Positions 37,083 to 43,620 of a stretch of 43,620 nt of DNA are shown one piece after another. Position 1 is the first letter of the stretch; each line of letters opens with the position of its first letter. The translations under genes and the position numbers were made by a program. Source of the stretch: Hirudo medicinalis (taxonomy: Eukaryota > Annelida > Clitellata > Hirudinida > Hirudinidae). The stretch is from the NCBI GenBank assembly GCA_011800805.1, contig MPNW01000258.1:48221-91840 (forward strand), in the 5' to 3' direction. The notes under the pieces are model-generated. The model saw nothing but the letters and a program-made list of their open reading frames with translations, searched no databases and was not told where the DNA came from.

Positions 37083-37240
37083 ACTAGAGGTCGGACCGGG
37101 ACCATTTTTCGTTCCCGTTACCGACAACCTATTTCCCGCCCGACCCGTCCCGGTCTAAAAATAATTAAATCATTCCCAGTCCCGCCAGACCTGGTATCGG
37201 TCCCCTCCATTCCCGATCAAAATTCTCGTTCAGTCCCTAT
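37083..37240. mobile_element. GC-rich transposon-terminus-like patch
   Basis: Starts CTAGAGGTCGGACCGGGACC and contains repeated CCCGACCCGTCCCGG- and TTCCCG-type motifs, as in the subterminal repeats of many hAT elements. It stands out from AT-rich flanks. The matching opposite end was not found. Confidence 0.35.
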
Positions 37241-37379
37241 TTCAATTTCATGTATAATTAGTCCAGTTATTTAAAGAAGATGTTAAGATATTTTATTATA
37301 TTATTTATTTGTTATATACACTAAACACACTCATAATTTATGAAGCACATGTGCACTAGTCATACCAGAACTGGGTTAA

Positions 37380-37637
37380 ATTAAAAGGAAGATTTTAGAT
37401 GAAAATACAATAATTCTAGTTCGAGAAAATTATCCAACTCGACTTAAAATAAAAGAAGCTCTTTACGCCCAAGATAAACCAAAAATAAATGTACAAGAAG
37501 ATCATTTCAATCGAATATTAAAATTGTTCCGCAGTAGTGATAATACAAAATTGCACTGCTCTAGTGATGGACGCCAAAGACAAATTGAACTCCTAAAATT
37601 ACTACATCTGACTTTTGTGCCAAGAACTCGAAGTTAG
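37380..37637 (+). pseudogene. Retroelement C-terminal coding remnant
   Basis: An open frame without ATG, bounded by TAA on the left and TAG on the right. The part LKIKEALYAQDKPKINVQ followed by RILKLF resembles the conserved C-terminal tail of reverse-transcriptase-bearing elements with a GIY-YIG-like end (K-x-x-EAL-x-I-x-x-x-KP-x-LN-x-Q). Nothing of the reverse transcriptase itself is present, so this is a truncated copy. The assignment rests on a short motif only. Confidence 0.4.
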
Positions 37638-38023
37638 AGTGTGCAGTGATGTCTTGTAGATCAGAGAATTCAGCATTGACTACTGGAATAACTACTGAGA
37701 AAACTATAATGAAGACCAAAGACGATGAGTGTATTATGAAGTGTGTCGTCGACAGTAAGGATAATAATGACATAGTGGCAAAAGCAGTTGACCTAGTAAA
37801 CTTTCCATATTTGACTGATAACATTAACTTAACAATACAATGAATTAATGTTAGAAGCAATGGATTATTTACTCTCATATTTTACCCTTATTGCATTAAC
37901 TTTTCGTTTCACTTGTTGCTACTTCGTTTAAATTTGATAAATTATTTGTTCGGAAATGAGGCTCAGAAATTGGCTGAAAGTGCCGAAACTGATCAATCAG
38001 CCTCCGGTTCTAGTAACTTTCGC

Positions 38024-40097
38024 ATGTTTGAAAAGTTAAATTTAATCGAGCGTGTTTAATTGACAATTTTAATTTTGTAAATATGTAAAACAGGAGAAAT
38101 ATATTACGTTTCTTTTATTAAAATACTGACGTTCCTGGAAGTTAACAATCGCCCATTATTTTTATGAATAGATTTTTGCACTTTGTTTAATTAATGATAA
38201 TTGAGTTAAAATAATCTCATTAATTTGTGGAAATGATCCAAGAAGGCAAGCAAGGTTACTCTATTGGCGTTTTATTTGTATTTGTATTTTTCATTTGCTG
38301 AGTAAATTTTGAAATGTTGAGTCTTTAAATAATCTCTTGAAACTGTTCTTTTAGACGTTAGGAATGCTTTGCCACAACCAAGCAAAATATTGTTTCAGGA
38401 GCCTTTAATTAAGAAACGCGACAAAAGTGTTCGGTGGCGTGGCTTTTTGAACTTTTATAACTCGTGTTTCATGAACAGTGTCATTCAGTGCCTGCAGTAC
38501 ATTCCAGTTTGGAGGAATTATTTGTGCATTCAACACTCGAGAACGTGCAAAATAGATGATGGTAACTGTTTGGCCTGCGTCCTTGCAAGGCAGATAACAT
38601 TGCCTCAGATGTTTCAGCGTCCTTTTTTTCCAAGGGAATTGCTAATGAGACTGATTAGTAAGATTACACTAAACGTCTTGTTGATCAATAAAATGTAATG
38701 TTGAGTGATATAATACAATATGATGTAATATTATTAAATTTAATAGGCATTTCAGAGGATTTCCAGCATGGTAGGCAGCAAGATGCCCATGAATTCTTGA
38801 TTTGTCTTCTCGACAAATTGCAAAAAGATATCACTCGCGGGGAAGGAAAGTGAGTAAAAAGTATTAATAATGGGTATTTATAATTATTTCATCGGAAATA
38901 GCTAATCGCATCGACATATTGTCATTTGTCAAAATCATTGATTCATTATATTACAATTGATAGATTGGATCCTTACGTCGAGATGACAACTGCCGTTGGC
39001 AAGATATTTGGGGGTTTTCTGAGAAGTAAAAGTAAGTAAAATACATTCAATTGTTCTAAAATGCAAACTATTATTCAACGTTAAATAAATTAATTACTTT
39101 TAATAAATGATTTCATTATAGTTATATGCATGGGCTGCCGGAATTCAAGTGAGACCTATGAGCAGTATTTCAACATAAACCTCGAGATCGATAAGGCGGA
39201 CCATTTGCTTGAAGCTCTAGATAATTTTGTGGCTCCTGATCGCATGGATTGCGAACTCTGGTACAATTGTGAACGGTGTGTTTAGGGTTACAGTTGTCTT
39301 TAAAACGTAAATTATATGAGCTGTAATTATATTATATATTACTATTTAATGATGTTACAATGATTTGCAATGATTATGTTCAAATGTTGCTTTGTTTTTT
39401 AATTTTAAGGTGCAATGAAAAGACTCATGCTGTGAAGAAGTATTCAATTCACACACTCCCTGAAGTCTTGATCATACATTTTAAGAGATACGACATGATC
39501 GGAAGAAAACTGTCACATCACGTTTCATTTCCTAAAACATTGAATATGAGCGAGTACCTCAGTGAGGCAAATCCAGACAGTACTTACGAGCTTTCAGGAG
39601 TTATAGACCATAGCGGCTTATATCGGGAAAGTGGACATTACGTGGCCCACGTAAAAAATCCTGCACCTATAGATGAGTGGGTTACAATCAGCGATCGTCA
39701 CATTTTCCATCGTGCAGAGAAGAAAGTTCTGCTTAGTAAAGCTCAAATTTTGTTCTACGAAAGAGTGACGACAAAAGAACCAGAGGGAGAATTAAGTCCG
39801 TCGAAAATAGAAAAGTTAAAACATGCCCTGTTTTATGAATTCTCCTTGGATTATCCAACATTACCAAGGACACGACGTCATTCATGTGGTTCGGAAGACA
39901 TGGATTTCTATTTCAAGGACAAAAAACTGAAAATCTACGACATCTATCCGATCTCATCCGAATGTCCTGACACCTTCAAAATTAAGGAGGAAATTGATCG
40001 TATGAAAGATGAAGATATTGAAGATGAAGATTTTGAACATGAAGACGATTCTGATGACTATGAATTAATCGAAGATATTGAGAGCGATGAAGAATAA
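38024..40097 (+). CDS. USP36/42/17-like ubiquitin-specific protease (peptidase C19)
   Basis: Firm exons: 38355-38657, 38747-38849, 38964-39031, 39122-39275, 39410-40097. A start exon at 38024-38051 is proposed; its phase fits, and the total is then 447 codons. The enzyme should remove ubiquitin from substrates by a Cys-His-Asp mechanism. The Cys box reads GFLNFYNSCFMNSVIQCL (Cys47) where the family usually has GNTC. HSRTC, QQDAHEFL and KIFGGFLRS follow. Zinc ligands are CMGC and CERC. The His box is SGHYVAHVK (His295), and the third residue is Asp314 in WVTISDRH. The subfamily is inferred from HSRTC, IFGG-LRS and CxxC-SETYE. The C-terminus is strongly acidic (last ~40 residues, Asp/Glu-rich). 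The protein is much shorter than USP36 or USP42 and is essentially a catalytic domain plus acidic tail. The first in-frame ATG inside the firm exons lies after the catalytic Cys, so an upstream exon must exist. Confidence 0.9.
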
Positions 40098-40240
40098 GAC
40101 TAATATTATCATTGAATGAAACCATTTGGAATTAACTCTTTTCTTTATTCCTTTAAATAACAGAATAATTATTTGCTTGTGTATATTAATTAGAGAATTT
40201 AACCTTAATCGAGGTCATTGTTTCCATTAAGTAATTAAGT

Positions 40241-40382
40241 AAGTAAGTTTATTTATAGAGCGCCATAAGCGTAAGCGTCAAGGGCGCTTAGACCATTTAT
40301 ATAGCGCCGGCACCCAGGGGCGCTTTGTTGTGGTGCAAGCTGGGTTTCGAACACGACACGTGCTCTACTTTACCCGCTACCA
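40241..40382 (-). mobile_element. tRNA-derived SINE-like repeat, copy 2
   Basis: On the minus strand the right end reads GTGGTAGCGGG, then AGTAGAGCA (box A-like), then GTGTTCGAAACCC (box B-like), as in tRNA-derived SINEs. The tail contains GCGCC-type blocks (TTATATAGCGCC, AAGGGCGCTTAGACC, TTATAGAGCGCC) ending in an AAGT-type simple repeat. A related degenerate copy lies at 4761-4832. Confidence 0.7.
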
Positions 40383-40668
40383 CATTTTTTTGAAACGACG
40401 CTGCTTGAAATAACTTAACCACAAATGAACTGATTTTAAAAGTTTGAGATTGAAGTTGTGCGCTAAGGATTGATGATACATGTATACATATATATTTATA
40501 AATGAGTTGATTAGATTTAAAAAAAAATACAATGACTTATTTGATGAATATGTTGCATTGTTTGCAAACGATATTTGCAAAAAGAATACATATAATTATT
40601 TGCATTTATTATTTATGACTAAATTGAAAATGAAAGCCAAATATTTTCGTCCTCATTTTTGGCTCCCC

Positions 40669-40676
40669 TTAAAAAG
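40669..40676. repeat. Left target-site duplication of the hAT element
   Basis: TTAAAAAG, matching 41705-41712 (GTAAAAAG) at 7 of 8 bases. Eight bases is the hAT target-duplication length. Confidence 0.85.
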
Positions 40677-41704
40677 TAGGGCTGCAGCTTAATCTGCGTT
40701 AACGCACTCGATTAATGAGCTAATTTTTTTGTACAGTTAAAATAATTAACGCGACGATTAACTCGTTGAATTTTTATACTTTTTTTGAAAAATTATTTTA
40801 TTAATTTATAAAATATTTTCAACTACTTTTTGTTTTATAAATTAAACTCTTTGCCCTTACATCTTGTTATTTTTTTGGCTTCCGGCTTCCCATATTATTA
40901 CTGTACAAAGCAGAACGTACTGTATTGCCACAAGTAGCATAGTAAGTTGATTTAGGAGCACATAGCCTGTTGTAGGCAATGCTGGAACGTTTCAAAAATT
41001 GTGGACTGGGAGTGGCCACAGGAAGAGGCTTGATGTTTGGAGTTCTATACCCACAATGACTCTGGGCCAGGGAAGGACTAGCAAAGATATTCTCCCAAAG
41101 GCTTCATAAGTTTCAGCAGTTTAGCAAGGGCTTAGTTTAACTCATCTCCCGGACTTAAGATATGGTGTGCTCACGCAATCCAATCAGGCATGTGGGATCT
41201 AAGTGGCGGATTTCATTGGCACCTGACGAAGTAAAGGATGGGTTCCTGTGATGTGTCACCAGCTGAGAAAAGCAGCACATTACAGAGCGGAACTGGAAAT
41301 TGACAGAGATTTGTGTCCATTGGAATATGCGCCATCACATGGCCTTGTTGCCAAGCTACCTTTCAAATATTGGTTTCTCCAGGTACGTCTGTGCCCACGT
41401 GAACAATTATTTTCCCTTTTCGGACATGTTATGAATAAGAAACTTATGTCTCCAGACAACATCAACAGACATTGTTTGCCTCAGCAACTGGCTAAACGTG
41501 AATTAATAAACCACTAAAAACTATTTCTAAGCTACTATTGTGAGCATTGTTTCACGAATAAAATTGATTTTGGGATAAAAATGAAATTTATTGGGAAGTT
41601 ATTTGAAAAATAAGATGCTACGATTAATTTCGAGTCAATCTAAGATTAAATACGTTGATAGCGCGATTAACCGATATTAAACAATTAATCGATCTGCAGC
41701 TCTA
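40677..41704 (+). mobile_element. hAT transposon, internally deleted, inserted in the ZBED5-like remnant
   Basis: Inverted ends TAGGGCTGCAG (left) and TAGAGCTGCAG (right, reverse complement), each followed by CGATTAAT-type subterminal sequence typical of a widespread hAT group. It is flanked by an 8-base target duplication differing at one base, TTAAAAAG (40669-40676) and GTAAAAAG (41705-41712). The length is 1028 bases, too short for an intact transposase gene. Insertion interrupts the frame of the older element. Confidence 0.88.
41248..41517 (+). pseudogene. hAT transposase C-terminal fragment
   Basis: Lies within the 1028-base hAT element. EIDRDLCPLEYAPSHGLVAK followed by REQLFSLFGHVMNKKLMSPD and NIN matches the C-terminal hAT dimerisation motif (ER-FS-AG-I-T-KR-L-P-NV). 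The catalytic core is absent, so it cannot act as a transposase. Confidence 0.7.
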
Positions 41705-41712
41705 GTAAAAAG
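41705..41712. repeat. Right target-site duplication of the hAT element
   Basis: GTAAAAAG. Removing the element and one copy restores the open frame of the interrupted transposase. Confidence 0.85.
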
Positions 41713-42102
41713 TGAATACCCGATGCTAAGTGAAATCAAAATGTTGATTGCATTTGTAACAACTTATATGTTCGAAAAGACATTCTCAACTGCTACAATA
41801 ACAAGTACCACTGCCGGCTTGAAAACAAAGTGTGGCTCTGTGTTGCAGTAACAACATTGGAACCAATAATACATAAACTTATTTCAAACAAACATCAATA
41901 AATACCACATTAATTAAATTGTTTTAATTAAACAAGTGTAGTTACTATTTCGCAACAAAAATGTTACTTTTATGAAATTTTTTATGAATTACTATTATTT
42001 TGCAGATGTTTCTACCTTTTTTTTTAAATAACATTACTGGTCCACTGGATTCAAAATTATAACTATGGTGGTCCTTGAGGTCTGAAAGACTGGCGACCGC
42101 TG

Positions 42103-43376
42103 ATTTGGAGGAAATCAGTATAAACTAAGATCTGAATCGTGCACAGTTTCGACTAAATACTATTTTTACCAGTAATCTAGTCAATATTTCGAACTCTCTG
42201 CCTAATAGCATCATTTCATCCTCAACCTATTGTCGATTCATCTGTCTCATCAATGATTACGGCCTTTCACCTTTGCTGTTGTAGGCCTTCAACTAACATG
42301 TTTGAGTCCACATTTATCGCTCTCTGTTAAATTTTCGTTTGCTGGGTGAGCAGGTAAGAGTCATTTATCTTCAGTTGACTTTTGAAATGAATAATTACTT
42401 GAATGACGACCAGAAGTCCAGCAATGAATTCGTTTTCAGACGTTTTATCTGCAGATTCCTTATCGAAGGAAATAGTGTTAAACTACAACATGATGATTCA
42501 TCGGTTTAGCAATTGGTAAATAAAACGAAAAGATAGACCCACTTGATAATCCTGAGTTAAAGTCAATGATCATATCGGTTGGACAGCCTCCATTGCTCTC
42601 GTTCAGATCGAAACTGCGTTCATCAACGTCGCTAAAGCCCAAAATCTATCCATGAAATAATGAGATGGGCATCAACTTCCATAACACAATTCAAAACAAG
42701 GATCAAGACTTAAATATTTAACTGGTCAACTGTGATCATGTTTTGTGTCATAAACTTACGACTTATTTTTTATTTTATTTGAACTTATTGTAATACGTTA
42801 ATATTGTCATAGAATTATTATCCAGATCAAGGCTTAACATGTTACATTTCAAATTATAATCCTTATTTTAATTATATTCAAAAGCATTTTCTTGGATTCA
42901 TAAAAAAAAACATTTGTTAGAGATTGAGAAAGGGAATTGATCTATGAGAGAGCTCTTCCATTCACATGACAACACGAATTGAACCATGACGTTGAAAAAG
43001 TTTTCAAATTTCGTTGTGTCGTGTCCTTCTTTCTTCTAAGACAGCCTTGATGTCAAATATTTAATACTTCAAATCTATGATCTTTGATAAAATTACTCTA
43101 AATTAATTGGCATAACGTCTACATAGTTTTGAGAACCAGGTGCTCATTTTCATAAATAAAGTAGTCAAATCACGAGGAATACTTTTAGGTTGCTAGAAAA
43201 ACGAGGCGCAAGTCAGATGCGTTAGAAATACTTAGTTGGTAAATAAGCATAAGAATATAATAGTACACTGTATGCGTACCACATCAATTCGCAATCAATG
43301 AATATTTTATTCACGAAAACTATTAAAAAAAACGAAATATAAAGCAATTAATAATTTTCAGCTCACATTTTAACAT
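42103..43376. other. Intergenic region left of the USP37-like gene
   Basis: AT-rich DNA with no recognisable gene or element. The right end should contain the 3' UTR of the minus-strand gene that starts outside the window. Confidence 0.65.
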
Positions 43377-43620
43377 TCAATCTAAGTCAGCAAGTTCTTT
43401 CTCTATGTCAAACTTTGTATAAAACAATAAATAGGCTTGCACTGAAGCCACATTAGACCAGCCTTCAGGGCGTACATCCTCATCATCGATGCGATACCAG
43501 TCGATAGATTGAGATGAAGGATGTGAAATATATGAAATGTAATGGCCAGCCCTAATGTGGTTTCCAATGTGAGAAACAACACCATAAAGTTTGTAGAATT
43601 CATCCCCATTGCTTGAACTC
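43377..43620 (-). CDS. Last exon of a second ubiquitin-specific protease, USP37-like (partial)
   Basis: The minus-strand frame is open from the window edge to a TGA at 43377-43379, about 80 codons. It encodes the C-terminal part of a USP catalytic domain. YKLYGVVSHIGNHIRAGHY carries the catalytic His, WYRIDDEDV supplies the third catalytic residue, and AYLLFYTKF is the closing strand. VVSHIG followed by GHYIS is most like USP37/26/29, but one exon is too little to fix the subfamily. The ATG frame at 43403-43609 is a shadow in another phase. The Cys box and the rest lie to the right of the window. Confidence 0.85.
   Translation of the reverse strand, partial: SSSNGDEFYKLYGVVSHIGNHIRAGHYISYISHPSSQSIDWYRIDDEDVRPEGWSNVASVQAYLLFYTKFDIEKELADLD

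Larger units (their letters stand above)
36802..38023. other. Intergenic region between divergent TMEM42 and USP genes
   Basis: A shared promoter region may lie here, but it is occupied by mobile-element debris: a GC-rich transposon-end-like patch at 37083-37240 and a retroelement-like coding remnant at 37380-37637. Confidence 0.6.
40483..42102 (+). mobile_element. Decayed ZBED5-like hAT transposon, split by a second insertion
   Basis: Coding remnants lie at 40483-40676 and 41713-41851. Read across the inserted element, the frame continues without a shift through FWLPLKS into EYPMLSEIKMLIAFVTTYMF and then EKTFSTATITSTTAGLKTK. This is the C-terminal hAT dimerisation region as found in ZBED5 and FAM200-type transposases (EYP-LS, TTY-CE-GFS). 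The sequence ending ACCGCTG at 42102 resembles a hAT end (reverse complement CAGCGGTCGCCAGTC). The 5' half with the BED finger and catalytic core is missing. Confidence 0.7.

Noticed and set aside
37561..37878. Minus-strand hydrophobic frame
   Set aside because: It is mostly antisense to the retroelement remnant and low-complexity sequence, with no domain features.
43403..43609. Minus-strand ATG frame with hydrophobic residues
   Set aside because: It is out of frame with the USP exon, whose conserved GHY and WYRIDD motifs identify the real frame.

Overview
The window is invertebrate animal nuclear DNA. It is AT-rich, with genes broken into exons by canonical GT-AG introns, kilobase-scale introns and intergenic spaces, many microsatellites and minisatellites, and decayed DNA transposons. 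Families such as a PAR-motif Cys-loop anion channel, a DEG/ENaC channel and VPS35L point to a bilaterian. The channel reads most like lophotrochozoan sequences, and an annelid or leech is my guess, but no species can be named. All genes below were rebuilt by joining exons through splice sites and codon phase. There is no expression evidence.

Layout: 1-2533 is repeat-rich upstream DNA. A glycine-receptor-like chloride channel gene (+) runs from 2534 to 11712 in nine visible exons; only its signal-peptide exon is missing. After 6.4 kb of mostly non-coding DNA comes a four-exon MARVEL-domain gene (+, 18184-19448). It is tail-to-tail with a calmodulin-like EF-hand gene (-, 21163-22516), whose first exon is probably lost in or beyond a 902-base assembly gap inside a 23-bp minisatellite. 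VPS35L (-, 25415-30729) is complete in nine exons that sum to 1048 codons. Next, on the same strand, are a DEG/ENaC channel with one uninterrupted coding exon (32043-33647) and TMEM42 (three exons, 36148-36801). A USP36/42/17-like deubiquitinase (+, 38024-40097) is divergent from TMEM42. The final exon of a second, USP37-like deubiquitinase (-) runs off the right edge.

Mobile DNA clusters on the right. Around 37.1-37.6 kb lie transposon-end-like sequence and a retroelement coding remnant. At 40.2-42.1 kb are a tRNA-derived SINE-like repeat and a ZBED5-like hAT remnant whose reading frame was split by a second, unrelated hAT element carrying an 8-bp target duplication. A second copy of the SINE-like repeat sits in an intron of the channel gene.

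The genes are unrelated housekeeping and signalling genes that happen to be neighbours. They comprise two membrane channels, one calcium sensor, one endosomal recycling subunit, two deubiquitinases and two small multi-pass membrane proteins. I see no sign of an operon or a dedicated gene system. The most notable points are the nested transposon, the altered signature residues of the DEG/ENaC channel, the degenerate C-lobe of the calmodulin-like protein, and the minisatellite touching a channel splice acceptor.
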